This document shows, one piece after another, positions 16,299 through 24,920 of a stretch of 42,170 nucleotides of DNA. The DNA comes from Rhodobacteraceae bacterium WD3A24. GTDB taxonomy: Bacteria > Pseudomonadota > Alphaproteobacteria > Rhodobacterales > Rhodobacteraceae. How positions within the stretch are numbered: position 1 is the first letter of the stretch; each line of letters opens with the position of its first letter. Both the position numbers and the translations under genes were made by a program. Under the pieces are notes generated by a model, which saw only the letters and a list, made by a program, of their open reading frames with translations, was not told the origin of the DNA and ran no database searches. The DNA is taken from contig PUHN01000031.1 of NCBI GenBank assembly GCA_002967695.1, forward strand, positions 1 through 42,170. Reading direction: 5' to 3'.

Positions 16299-17099
16299 AT
16301 GGAACGCATTCAGTCGGCCATCGCCAAGGCTCGGGCAGAACGGGCACGACGCGCCTCCGATGTAGACGGCGCGCCCGCCGTCTCCGCCACCAACGCCGAT
16401 GCGTGGACGACACTGACCGAGGTGGTCCCCGACCCCGATCACCTGCGCCGCAACCGCATCGTCACCCCCGACGGGGGCGAGGCGGCGATCCCTTTCGACC
16501 TGCTGCGAACGCGGCTGCTGCGCGCGATGATCGGCCATGGCTGGCGGCGCGTGGCCATCGTCTCGCCCGATGCGGGCAGCGGCAAGACGACGCTATGCGC
16601 CAACCTCGCCTACAGCCTCGCCCGCCAGACCGACACCCGCACCGTGATCGCCGAGATGGACATGCGCCGCCCCGCCCTGGGCGCGATGCTCGGAGTCGGC
16701 AGCAACGTCCAGTTCGCCGAGGTTCTCAAGGGCGACGGCGCGCTGACCGATCACCTGCTGCGCCACGGCACCAATCTGTGCCTTGCGCTCAATCACGCGC
16801 CGGTGTCCAACCCCTCGGAGCTCTTGCAGGGCCCCAACGCGCCGCGCGTGCTCGACCGGATGGAGAAGCTGCTCGAACCCGACATCATGCTGTTCGACAT
16901 GCCGCCACTCTTGCGCAGCGATGACACCCTGGCCTTTCTCGACAAGGTCGATTGCGCGCTTCTGATCGCCGAGGCCGAGGTCACCACCCGCCAGCAGATC
17001 GACCTTTGCGAGCAGGAACTCGCCCGTCACAGCACCGTGCTGGGCATCGTGCTCAACAAGCTGCGCCACCCCGCGCCGGCCCATGGCTACGGCTCCTGA
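16299..17099 (+). CDS. CpsD/CapB-type tyrosine kinase-like P-loop ATPase
   Basis: A 266-residue cytoplasmic protein of the bacterial tyrosine kinase/MinD-like group. Walker A is SPDAGSGKTT (about 88-97), Walker A' is VIAEMDMRRP (about 117-126) and Walker B is IMLFDMPPLL (about 196-205). It should work with the adjacent Wzz/GumC protein to regulate chain length and export. The C-terminus is short (HGYGS) and has a single tyrosine, whereas classical BY-kinases end in a tyrosine cluster that is autophosphorylated. It may be a kinase with reduced autoregulation or an ATPase only. The start has GAGAGGGA upstream and lies 14 bp after the Wzz-like gene. Confidence 0.82.
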   Translation: MERIQSAIAKARAERARRASDVDGAPAVSATNADAWTTLTEVVPDPDHLRRNRIVTPDGGEAAIPFDLLRTRLLRAMIGHGWRRVAIVSPDAGSGKTTLCANLAYSLARQTDTRTVIAEMDMRRPALGAMLGVGSNVQFAEVLKGDGALTDHLLRHGTNLCLALNHAPVSNPSELLQGPNAPRVLDRMEKLLEPDIMLFDMPPLLRSDDTLAFLDKVDCALLIAEAEVTTRQQIDLCEQELARHSTVLGIVLNKLRHPAPAHGYGS

Positions 17100-17211
17100 G
17101 CGCGGGTCGGGGCCGAAGACCCCGCCGCCGATCACCGGCCGCCGGCCGCCGCCCGCCTTGCGGGGCGCGGGGCCATCATCTACTCGTTGAGTCGCGCAGG
17201 GACAGGCGGAC

Positions 17212-18162
17212 ATGAGCGAGCCGGAAATCACCATCATCGTGGTGAGTTACAACACCCGCGCGATGACGCTGGAGTGCCTTCGCTCGATCCGCGATCAGAC
17301 ACGCGCGCCGCACGAGGTCGTGGTCATCGACAATGCCTCGCAAGACGGCAGCCCCGAGGTGATCGCGCGGGAGCACCCGCAGGTCCGGCTGCTGGCCGAA
17401 CACGAGAACCACGGCTTCGCCAGGGCAAACAACATCGCCGCGCTCGTCGCCCGCGGGGACTACCTGCTGCTGCTCAACCCCGACACTGTGGTGCTCGACG
17501 GGGCGGTCGACCGCCTGCTCGCCTTTGCCCGCGCCCGGCCCGCGGCCCGCATCTGGGGCGGACGCACCGTTTTCGCCGACGGGCGGCTCAACCCCTCTTC
17601 CTGCTGGCACCGGATGACCCTGTGGAACTTGTTCTGCCGCGCGGCGGGGCTGACGGCGGTGGCGCCGGGCAGCGCGCTGTTCAATTCCGAGGCCTATGGT
17701 GGCTGGGACCGCTGCGGCGAGCGCGAGGTCGACATCGTCTCGGGCTGCCTGCTGATGATCGCGCGGGCCGACTGGGAGATGCTGGGCGGCTTTGACGAGC
17801 GGTTCACCATGTATGGCGAGGAGGCCGATCTGTGCCTGCGCGCCCGCGGGTGCGGGCTGCGCCCGCGGGTGACGGGGGCGGCGGAGATCATCCATCACGG
17901 CGGCGCCTCCGAAACCGTGCGGGCCGACAAGATCGTGCGGCTGTTTCGCACCAAGCGGGCGCTGATCGGGCTGCACATGCCGCGCTGGCAGCGGCCCGCC
18001 GCGCGCCTGCTGTTCGACGCCTGGCCGCTTTCGCGCGTGTTGGTCCACGGGCTGCGCGCACGCCTCACCGGCCGGGCAGGGCATCGCGAGGCCGCGGCGA
18101 TGTGGCGCGACGTCTGGGCGCGCCGCGCCGAATGGAGGGCGGGCCTTGACAGCCGAGCCTGA
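17212..18162 (+). CDS. Glycosyltransferase family 2 protein (rhamnosyltransferase-like)
   Basis: A 316-residue GT-A enzyme. It begins ITIIVVSYNTRAMTLECLRSI, has IDNASQDGS for the nucleotide, LLLLNPDTVV at the metal/DxD position (about 86-95), and a catalytic-base region MYGEEADLCLRARG (about 202-215). This pattern matches the WcaA/rhamnosyltransferase-like GT2 group that builds repeat units of surface polysaccharides. AGGGACAGG lies before the ATG. The 112-bp gap after the kinase gene is GC-rich, with a minor CGGGG/CCCCG hairpin at 17108-17124. The 3' end overlaps the next GT2 gene by 17 bp. Its sugar donor is unknown. Confidence 0.88.
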   Translation: MSEPEITIIVVSYNTRAMTLECLRSIRDQTRAPHEVVVIDNASQDGSPEVIAREHPQVRLLAEHENHGFARANNIAALVARGDYLLLLNPDTVVLDGAVDRLLAFARARPAARIWGGRTVFADGRLNPSSCWHRMTLWNLFCRAAGLTAVAPGSALFNSEAYGGWDRCGEREVDIVSGCLLMIARADWEMLGGFDERFTMYGEEADLCLRARGCGLRPRVTGAAEIIHHGGASETVRADKIVRLFRTKRALIGLHMPRWQRPAARLLFDAWPLSRVLVHGLRARLTGRAGHREAAAMWRDVWARRAEWRAGLDSRA

Positions 18163-19084
18163 GGACAGTGCACGCATCACGGTGATCGTGCCCCATCTCA
18201 ATCAGCCCGAGGCGCTGACACGCTGCCTCGCGGCGCTCGAGGCCGGCACGCGCCGCGCCGACGAGGTGATCGTCGTCGACAACGGATCGACCGAGCCGCC
18301 CGCGCAGGTGTGCGCCGCCAATCCCCGGACCCGCCTGCTCGCCGAGTCCACCCCCGGCCCCGGCCCGGCCCGCAACCGTGGCGCCGCGGCGGCAGGGGGC
18401 GACATCCTCGCCTTCATCGACGCCGACTGCCGGGCGGGCGAAGACTGGCTGCGCGCGATCGCCGAGGCCTTCCGCGACCCGCAGGCACAGATACTGGGCG
18501 GCGATGTGCGCATCGACATGGCCGACCCGGCGCGCCCGACGATATGGGAGGCCTACGAGGCGATCTATGCCTACCGGATGGCGCGCTACATCCGCCGCGA
18601 AGGCTTCACCGGCACCGGCAACCTCGCCATGCGCCGCACCGTCTTCGACGCCGTCGGCCCCTTCGGCGGCATCGAGATCGCCGAGGATCGCGACTGGGGC
18701 AAGCGGGCCGCGGCGCAGGGATATTGCGCGCGCTATGTGGCCGGAATGCGGGTTTACCACCCGGCGCGCGAAAGCTTCGCACAGCTCGCACAAAAATGGG
18801 ACCGCCACATCGCCCACGACGCCGCCCGCGACGCCGCGGCGGGGCGCAGCCATGCCCGGCGGGCGGCCAGGGCGTTCGCCGTGGCGGTCTCGCCGGTTGC
18901 CGAAATCGGTCGTGTGCTGACCAGCCCGCGCATCCGGGGGCCGCGCGCGCGGCTGCTCGCCTGGCTCGGCCTTGTGCGGGTGCGCCTTTACCGCGCCCGC
19001 CGCATGCTGAGGCTGCTCGCGGCAGGTGGCGCAACCGCCTCGGCCGCGCACTGGAACCGCTCCGACGGGCCGGGCGGGGGCTGA
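18146..19084 (+). CDS. Glycosyltransferase family 2 protein
   Basis: A 312-residue GT-A enzyme. It opens RITVIVPHLNQPEALTRCLA, has VVDNGSTEPP and the DxD motif AFIDADCRAG, a GTGNLAMRRTVFDAVGPF segment, and an EDRDWGKRA catalytic region. The TTG start at 18146 is chosen because GGAGG (18134-18138) lies 7 nt upstream and the gene overlaps the preceding GT2 by 17 bp; no good ATG exists nearby. The C-terminal 90 residues are Arg/Ala-rich and may be membrane-peripheral. It is the last gene of the exopolysaccharide cluster on this strand and ends convergently against the cellulose operon. Confidence 0.85.
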   Translation: MTAEPEDSARITVIVPHLNQPEALTRCLAALEAGTRRADEVIVVDNGSTEPPAQVCAANPRTRLLAESTPGPGPARNRGAAAAGGDILAFIDADCRAGEDWLRAIAEAFRDPQAQILGGDVRIDMADPARPTIWEAYEAIYAYRMARYIRREGFTGTGNLAMRRTVFDAVGPFGGIEIAEDRDWGKRAAAQGYCARYVAGMRVYHPARESFAQLAQKWDRHIAHDAARDAAAGRSHARRAARAFAVAVSPVAEIGRVLTSPRIRGPRARLLAWLGLVRVRLYRARRMLRLLAAGGATASAAHWNRSDGPGGG

Positions 19085-19103
19085 GGCCGCCACCCGCTCA
19101 GCC
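19079..19103. terminator. Hairpin spanning two convergent stop codons
   Basis: GGCTGAG (19079-19085) and CTCAGCC (19097-19103) form a perfect 7-bp stem with an 11-nt loop. The arms contain the stop codon of the + strand GT2 gene and the complement of the stop codon of the - strand sulfotransferase-like gene. No T-run follows on either strand, so intrinsic termination is only possible, not shown. Confidence 0.35.
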
Positions 19104-20006
19104 AAGAAAATGCACGCCGCGAATCTGCCCGATCCGCGGCGCGTCGGCCTCATAGGCCGCGGCGATCACTGCGCACGCCTCGTTGTCCCAGCGCGCGGGG
19201 GCGGGCGGCGGCGCACCGAACCAGCCGCGAAAGGCGCGGAAGACGCGCGCCGCCTGAACCGCGTCGCCCGGCGGCTGGGCGGCGACATAGTCGCGCAGCC
19301 GTGCCGCGCCGCTCTCGGACAGCACCTCGTCCTGAAACCGCGCTGCGCCCTGAACGGGGACGTCCACATCCGCCCCGAGCAGCGCGGCGATCGCCGCCGG
19401 CCACAGATCGGGCAGTGCCTCGTGCCGCCAGACCGTGAAAGGCGCTTGCGGAACATGGTCGCGCAGCGCGGCGACGACCTCGGACCAGCGCAGCCGGTCG
19501 GCGGCGATCCGGGCGAAGAACTCCTCTTCGGTGACGTCCTTCTGACGGGCAAAGGCCGCGGGCAGGAAATGCGCCGGGTTGCGCACCGCGAGCGCAAAGG
19601 ACACCCGGTGGCGCGGAAACAGGTTGCGCAGCGCGTGAATGCGCGGACCGGCGACGGGATAGACGCTCTCGCCTTCCAGAATCCGGCTGGCCGGGCCCAT
19701 GAGCGACTCGTGGCTGAGCACGATCCGCGGGGGCGAGGCGTCGCCCGCGAGTTGCTCGATCAGCGCCGCCTCGCGCGCCGCGGGCGCAATGCCGCCGCGC
19801 AGCTCCTGAATCGCCTCGTTCACGATCGGGCGGAAGCTTTCGGGAGGCGGGGCGGCGATCCCCGCCTCGGCCAGAATGGCTGCGTTGTCGGACAGATACC
19901 CGGCAATCCGCCCCGCGTCGGTGCAGTGGACGCCGAGATGAAACACGATCTCGGTGCCGGCCGCATCCGACCGTTCGGGCCGGGCGTCTGGCCGCGCGGC
20001 CGTCAC
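19098..20006 (-). CDS. Sulfotransferase-like protein with degenerate donor-binding loop, last gene of the cellulose operon
   Basis: A 302-residue protein I assign only to a sulfotransferase-like fold. The first strand and loop read IVFHLGVHCTDAGRIAGYLS. This resembles the HIGxHKTGTT opening of sulfotransferase-like proteins, but the Lys and the following GTT are replaced (HLGVHCTDAG). A later VSFALAVRNPAHFLPAAFA resembles the 3'-phosphate-binding strand and helix. With the usual lysine missing, PAPS binding may be lost or changed. The GTG start overlaps the TPR gene stop (GTGA, 20003-20006), so it is coupled to the cellulose operon. It could modify cellulose or a partner glycan, or be a non-catalytic adaptor. 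Function is unknown. Confidence 0.6.
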   Translation of the reverse strand: MTAARPDARPERSDAAGTEIVFHLGVHCTDAGRIAGYLSDNAAILAEAGIAAPPPESFRPIVNEAIQELRGGIAPAAREAALIEQLAGDASPPRIVLSHESLMGPASRILEGESVYPVAGPRIHALRNLFPRHRVSFALAVRNPAHFLPAAFARQKDVTEEEFFARIAADRLRWSEVVAALRDHVPQAPFTVWRHEALPDLWPAAIAALLGADVDVPVQGAARFQDEVLSESGAARLRDYVAAQPPGDAVQAARVFRAFRGWFGAPPPAPARWDNEACAVIAAAYEADAPRIGQIRGVHFLG

Positions 20007-21460
20007 GGGCGTGACGCGTTCAGGCCCGCGCGCGTTTCGGCCGTGGCGAGCTGGTCGTGCAGGCGCTGGAACTCGTCGAAGGCGCGGCGGCGTTGCCCGG
20101 AATTGAGATAGGCATAGGCCCGCATGATCTCCAGATCGCGGCGCAGACCGCCGTCGAGCTCTTCGAGCGCGTCGAGATAGGAAATTGCCTGCTCGAACCG
20201 CTCAAGGCGAAAGGCGCGCACCCCGCGCTGATCGAGGATCGTCGCCTCGACCTCGATGCGCTGGTCGCGCGTGAAATCGGTGGCCGCGGCGACGCGGGCG
20301 GCCTCTTCGGTCATCTGCATGCCCAGATAGGCGAGCGCCATGCCGAACCGCGCATCGCGGCGCACCGTGGCGTCGAGCCCGGACCCGGCGGCGACGCGAA
20401 AGCCTGCCAGCGCCTCCATCGGACGCGAGAGTTCATAGGCGCACCACGAGCGCTCATACAGCACCTCGACCGAGCGCGGCGCGTTCGACCGCAGGATGCA
20501 CTGCGCCCAGGCCCCTGCCTCCTTGGCCCGGCGCACCTCGGCGAGCCGGCTGTCGCCGCGCGCGGGCAGGCTGTCGAGGATCGAGGCGTCCTGCGTCCGC
20601 GGTGCCTCCGCCGGGGCGCGCGGGCCGGAGTCTGCGTCGGCCGCGTCGGCGCGGGGCGCGGGCGAGGCATCCTGCGGCGGGTCCGGCGCGGTGGCCTCCG
20701 GCTGCGCCGGCGCGGCCTGCTGCCCCGTCTCCGTGCCATCCGCGCCGCGGCCCGCCAACAGACGATCGCGCAGCGCGGCGATCTCCTCGGTCTGTGAGGG
20801 CAGGGCCGTGCGGGCCTCGGCGAACAATGCGTCGAGCTGGTTGGGCGTGGCGATCTCGCTGGCCTTCTCCAGCGTGGGCCAGATCACGTCGCGCGTCTGG
20901 CACGACCCGATGACCCCGCGATATGTCGCCACGGCATTGTCCGGCTGGTCGAGCGCGCGATGCATCTGCGCCACGCGCCAGGCATTGTTGATCCGGTCGC
21001 AGCGCAGGATCGCGGGCGTGCGGCGATAGATGCTGATCGCCTCCTCCGCGCGGCCCGCCGTCACCGCGGCGTCGAAGGCGGCCTGGGCCTCGTTGAGTTC
21101 GAGAAGTTCGAGCATCTCGGTGCGCGGGGTCCATTCGGGAAACGCCTCGCGGGTGCTGTCGATGAGCGCGCGCGCCTGCTCGAAGTCGCCGCGTTCGATG
21201 GCCGCCCAGATCGGCTCTTCATCCGCGCCGGCCCGATCGCCGCCGTCATCGAGCAGCGTCGAGAGATCCTCGGGCGGCTCCCAGTCGGGATAGCGCACCC
21301 TGAGCCGGCGCAGCTCGGCCTGAACGCTCTCGCGATCATTCTGCTCGAGATAGAAGATGAGCGCGCGCAAGTCCTCCGGGCCGGCGGTTTGGGCGGCGAT
21401 GGGCCCGGCGAGCGCACCGGCGAGCGCGATCGCGGCGAGCAGCTGGGCGGGGCGGATCAT
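20003..21460 (-). CDS. Periplasmic TPR-containing protein of the cellulose operon
   Basis: A 485-residue exported protein with signal peptide MIRPAQLLAAIALAGALAGP (cleavage near residue 24). It has TPR-like helical repeats in the N-terminal half and at the C-terminus (for example RAFRLERFEQAISYLDALEEL), separated by a Pro/Ala/Asp-rich linker at about residues 240-290. Two CxxxxxA-type cysteine-containing repeats (AWAQCILRS, RSWCAYELS) occur in the second half. BcsC proteins also have periplasmic TPRs, but they are over 1100 residues and end in an outer-membrane barrel, which is absent here. This may be a split BcsC-like scaffold whose pore lies elsewhere. ATG 21460 overlaps the bcsZ stop (ATGA). 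Confidence 0.7.
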   Translation of the reverse strand: MIRPAQLLAAIALAGALAGPIAAQTAGPEDLRALIFYLEQNDRESVQAELRRLRVRYPDWEPPEDLSTLLDDGGDRAGADEEPIWAAIERGDFEQARALIDSTREAFPEWTPRTEMLELLELNEAQAAFDAAVTAGRAEEAISIYRRTPAILRCDRINNAWRVAQMHRALDQPDNAVATYRGVIGSCQTRDVIWPTLEKASEIATPNQLDALFAEARTALPSQTEEIAALRDRLLAGRGADGTETGQQAAPAQPEATAPDPPQDASPAPRADAADADSGPRAPAEAPRTQDASILDSLPARGDSRLAEVRRAKEAGAWAQCILRSNAPRSVEVLYERSWCAYELSRPMEALAGFRVAAGSGLDATVRRDARFGMALAYLGMQMTEEAARVAAATDFTRDQRIEVEATILDQRGVRAFRLERFEQAISYLDALEELDGGLRRDLEIMRAYAYLNSGQRRRAFDEFQRLHDQLATAETRAGLNASRP

Positions 21461-22578
21461 AGCGGGGCGCATCCTTGCAGGGTTTCGGTTGCGGCGATCA
21501 TGGCGAAGAGGTGCAGCGTTGCCGGATAATAGGGCTGTCGCGTTGTAAAGGGCGGGATCGGCGCCCCCATGCGGGCCGAGTCCGTGCAGGCCACCAGCGC
21601 CGCGAGCGCACGATACCCCGGATCGGGGCTGTATTCGAGCGCCTCGCCGGTGGCGACCTCCATCACCGTGGGCGCGCGGCCGCCGGACTCCACGCCGCGG
21701 GCATAGGCCCGCGCGGCACGCGCCACGGCGGGATGATTGACCAACCCCGACCAGGCGAGGAACAGCGGCACCCGCATCGCCTCGTAACCGGCATTCTCTG
21801 ACATATCGGCCGCGATCTGCCAGCCCGAGGGGATCACCCGCACCCAGTCGGGCACCAGCCCGTCCAGCGCGATGCGCGTCAGCAGCCGCTCGCCATCGGC
21901 GGCGACGGCGGCGAGGTCGGCATGGCCCGTGGCGGCGCTGAGCTCGCGCATCGCCAGCGGCATGTAATAGGATGGATTGACGATGATCGACTCGCCGTCT
22001 CCAACGTTCCCGTCCCCGCCCGGCTCGAGCGGATGACGAAACCCCTCGGCCGCCGGCAGAAGCAGCCGCGCTTGCGGGTCTTCGGGGCTGGGCACAACGC
22101 AATGGGCGGCGAGATCCTCGACGATGCCGCCGGCGCGGACGAAGTGGACCCCGTCGCCAAAAGCGCGCGCGCCCCGCATCAGTCCCCAGGCATAGAACAG
22201 ATCGCCGTCGCTGGCATTGTTGATGTCGGGCACATGCGGCGCGCTCATCGGCTGCCAGCGCCAGGCCAGGAGACGGTCCTCGCGAACCGCCAGATTGGCC
22301 TCGGTCCAGGCGTGAATCCGGCGAAAGGCGTCCTCGTCGCCAAAATACGTCGCCAGCAGCAGGCCATAGCCCTGCCCCTCGGAATGGCTCGCGTCATCCT
22401 GCAGCCTGTCGATCACGCGGCCGTCCTCGGCCAGATGGGCCTCTTTCCAGGCTTGCCAGAGCGCCCTGCCCGCCGGCGCGGCGTCCGGGCCGCCGTCGGC
22501 GCCGTGCGCCACCGCCGGCAGCCCGGCGCCGACCGCCAGAAGGCTTGTGATCGCGGTGAGACAGCGGCGACGGTTCAT
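21457..22578 (-). CDS. bcsZ: Cellulase of the cellulose operon (glycoside hydrolase family 8)
   Basis: A 373-residue periplasmic endo-beta-1,4-glucanase. BcsZ trims or edits nascent cellulose and is needed for normal export in several bacteria. An N-terminal signal with RRR (MNRRRCLTAITSLLAVGAGL) is followed by the GH8 catalytic motif SHSEGQGYG with the acid Glu67, and by NNASDGDLFYAWGLM with the catalytic-site Asp124/Asp126. Length is close to E. coli BcsZ. The ATG at 22578 overlaps the bcsB stop (ATGA), and its stop overlaps the TPR gene start, so all are translationally coupled. Confidence 0.92.
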   Translation of the reverse strand: MNRRRCLTAITSLLAVGAGLPAVAHGADGGPDAAPAGRALWQAWKEAHLAEDGRVIDRLQDDASHSEGQGYGLLLATYFGDEDAFRRIHAWTEANLAVREDRLLAWRWQPMSAPHVPDINNASDGDLFYAWGLMRGARAFGDGVHFVRAGGIVEDLAAHCVVPSPEDPQARLLLPAAEGFRHPLEPGGDGNVGDGESIIVNPSYYMPLAMRELSAATGHADLAAVAADGERLLTRIALDGLVPDWVRVIPSGWQIAADMSENAGYEAMRVPLFLAWSGLVNHPAVARAARAYARGVESGGRAPTVMEVATGEALEYSPDPGYRALAALVACTDSARMGAPIPPFTTRQPYYPATLHLFAMIAATETLQGCAPL

Positions 22579-24920
22579 GAGGATTTCTCCCTCGTAGAGA
22601 TGACAAAGCGCAGTGCCACGAGCGCCGAGAAGACGGCCAGAACGAACAGCGCCAGCGTGAAATAGATCGGAACGGTCGAGACGAAATTGCCCATCACGAG
22701 CCGCATGTTGCCGAGGCTGAGCGGCTCGCGCAATGCCGGGCGCCGGTCGGGGGCCGCCCAGTTGCGCCACTCGCCATCGCGCTGCAGGACCGACACCTGG
22801 CCGGCCGGCCCCTCCCCCGTTTGGCGCGCCCGCACGATTGCCGCGGCGATGTCGGAGATGTCGGCGTCACGCGCCGGCACGAGCCAGATATCCTCGGGGC
22901 GATCGTAATCGAGCTGCAGCAGGACGGCGAGCCCGTTCTGCCCGGACAGCCACCCCTGCAGGCGCTGCCCGGTGCGCGGCATCATCAGGTCGCTCGCCCC
23001 GCGCGCCAGATCGGTGGCGACGGCAAGCGCCTGCGCGCCCCATCCGGGGCCGGGCTCTTCGCCGTTGTCCGGGGGCGGGGCGGCGTCCTCGCCATAGAGG
23101 GCGGCGAAGCGGTCGGCGCGGTCGTCTTCTGTCTCGCGGGGCGGCGCGGCGGCGGGCGCGTCATCCGTGAGCTCCGCGCTCTGGGGCAGCAGCACGTCCT
23201 CGAGCACCCGCCGCCCCAGCTGGAAATCGCCCGCGGGCACGCTGCCGAGATGGTCGAACGCAACGAGATGCAGCCGCGGCGCGCGGCCCTGTTCGCCCTC
23301 GGGGCGGCCGCGCGCCAGCGCCGCGGTCAGCCCGAGCAGATCGCCGTCGGAGAACCCATCATCCGTCGGCGCGGCGACGGTGAGGCTGTCGGGGCCCAGA
23401 CGGGCAAAGGCAGGCTCCATATCGGGCATCGCCATGCGCGGGCTGTCGGGGACGTGCAGCGTCGAGCTGGCGCGCAACTCCAGAACCGGGCCGGCATCGC
23501 CTCCGCAAGGCAGGTCGGGCGGATTCCCCGGCACGAAGAGCTCGAACCCCAGCGTATTGGCCCCGCCATTGAGCAGACGCGCCTGGAAATCCACCGGAAA
23601 CCGCGTGATGAGCCGGCCGCCTTCATCCTCGAGCGGGAGCATGCGAATGGTCTCGCCGTTGATCTGCACAAGAAGCATCGCGCCCTCGGGCAGCCCCTCG
23701 GCATAGGCATAGTCAAAGCGCAGCCGCGCCTTCGCCGCGGTGAGGATCAACCAGTCTTCCGGCAGGCGAAAGACCTGCTCGCGCTTGAGATAGTGCTGGC
23801 TGGCGCGCAGCGTCTCGAAACCCAGATCGGCCAGTGCGGTCTCGCGCCCCGGCGCGAGGCGCGCAATGGGCGCGCGCTGGGCCACGGGGGGAAATATCCC
23901 GTCGATCTCCGGCGGCGCGCCGTCGCCGGTCTCGACGACCATCACGCGCGCGCCGTCACCGCCGCGAACGAAACGCACCCGGCCCGGCTCGCCGGGCATG
24001 AAGGTGATGCGCGCCTGGGCCGGGGCGGCGTCGTGCACCGTCCAGCGCGGCGCGAAGCGGTAGACCAGCGGCGCGCCCGAAAGGGTGGCGTCGAGCCGCG
24101 TCGTCAGCCGGCCAAGCCAGTCCTGCCAGCGCGGGGCGAGCGCGCCGTCGGCGCGGATCTCCACGGGGCGGCGTCGCGCGGCCTCTCCGGCAAGGGCCAT
24201 CAGAAAGCCCTCCGCACCCGGCGCGAGATCGGCGGGGTCGAGGCCGATCCCGCTGCGGGCGAGATCGATATCGGTCCACAGGCCGAACGCCGCCTCGGGG
24301 CCGCAATAGATACGGTGGAAGTGCTCCATTTCGATCCGCACCCTGTTCGCGCCCCTTTCGAGCAGCTCGGGCGGAAGCGTGAAGGTGGCGGCACGCGGCT
24401 CGGTGAAGTTCTCAAGCTGCCGGCTGCCCACTTCGCCCCCGTTGAGAAAGACCCGCATGCGCGATCTTTCCGGCAGGACATGGATGCTCGACTGCGTGAC
24501 GATCCGCAGCTCCCGCGCGGTGTCGGCCGCATCGGCGAAGAGCCGGAACTCGCGCACCTCCCGCTCGCCGCCAAAGCGCAGCCGCGTCGATCCCGCCGCC
24601 TCCTCGCCCCCGTCGCCCTGATCGACGGGGCGCAACGGCGACAACCAGCGCCGCTCCAGCGGGACGGCGCCCGCCCCGGTATCGCCTTCCGACGCGCCCG
24701 CCCTCGACTGGACCACGCGCGCGCGGCTGCGCGGGTCGCCAGGCTGGCCGGCCGCCCCCGCGCCGCGCATGTCGGTGCCGGGGATGACAATCAGGCCGGC
24801 GTCGTCGACCGGCTGCGCGCGCAGGCCCGGCTCCGGCGCCCAGAGCGCGACCGCCGCCGCCGCCGCGCCGACAAGCCCACGCCCGGCCCGCACGACGCGT
24901 TGCAGCCCGTCGGCGGTCAT
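22575..24920 (-). CDS. bcsB: Cellulose synthase regulatory/periplasmic subunit BcsB
   Basis: A 781-residue protein anchored in the inner membrane by one C-terminal helix (IYFTLALFVLAVFSALVALRF, about 746-770), with a large periplasmic part that guides the glucan leaving BcsA. An N-terminal signal segment (about 1-35) is followed by a 60-residue linker, then the BcsB fold with repeated carbohydrate-binding and flavodoxin-like modules (LFADAADTARELRIVTQSS, RVFLNGGEVGSRQLE, RIEMEHFHRIYCGPEAAFG). Length matches the family (about 750-800). ATG 24920 overlaps the bcsA stop as ATGA. It is required with BcsA for cellulose synthesis. Confidence 0.92.
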   Translation of the reverse strand: MTADGLQRVVRAGRGLVGAAAAAVALWAPEPGLRAQPVDDAGLIVIPGTDMRGAGAAGQPGDPRSRARVVQSRAGASEGDTGAGAVPLERRWLSPLRPVDQGDGGEEAAGSTRLRFGGEREVREFRLFADAADTARELRIVTQSSIHVLPERSRMRVFLNGGEVGSRQLENFTEPRAATFTLPPELLERGANRVRIEMEHFHRIYCGPEAAFGLWTDIDLARSGIGLDPADLAPGAEGFLMALAGEAARRRPVEIRADGALAPRWQDWLGRLTTRLDATLSGAPLVYRFAPRWTVHDAAPAQARITFMPGEPGRVRFVRGGDGARVMVVETGDGAPPEIDGIFPPVAQRAPIARLAPGRETALADLGFETLRASQHYLKREQVFRLPEDWLILTAAKARLRFDYAYAEGLPEGAMLLVQINGETIRMLPLEDEGGRLITRFPVDFQARLLNGGANTLGFELFVPGNPPDLPCGGDAGPVLELRASSTLHVPDSPRMAMPDMEPAFARLGPDSLTVAAPTDDGFSDGDLLGLTAALARGRPEGEQGRAPRLHLVAFDHLGSVPAGDFQLGRRVLEDVLLPQSAELTDDAPAAAPPRETEDDRADRFAALYGEDAAPPPDNGEEPGPGWGAQALAVATDLARGASDLMMPRTGQRLQGWLSGQNGLAVLLQLDYDRPEDIWLVPARDADISDIAAAIVRARQTGEGPAGQVSVLQRDGEWRNWAAPDRRPALREPLSLGNMRLVMGNFVSTVPIYFTLALFVLAVFSALVALRFVISTREKSS

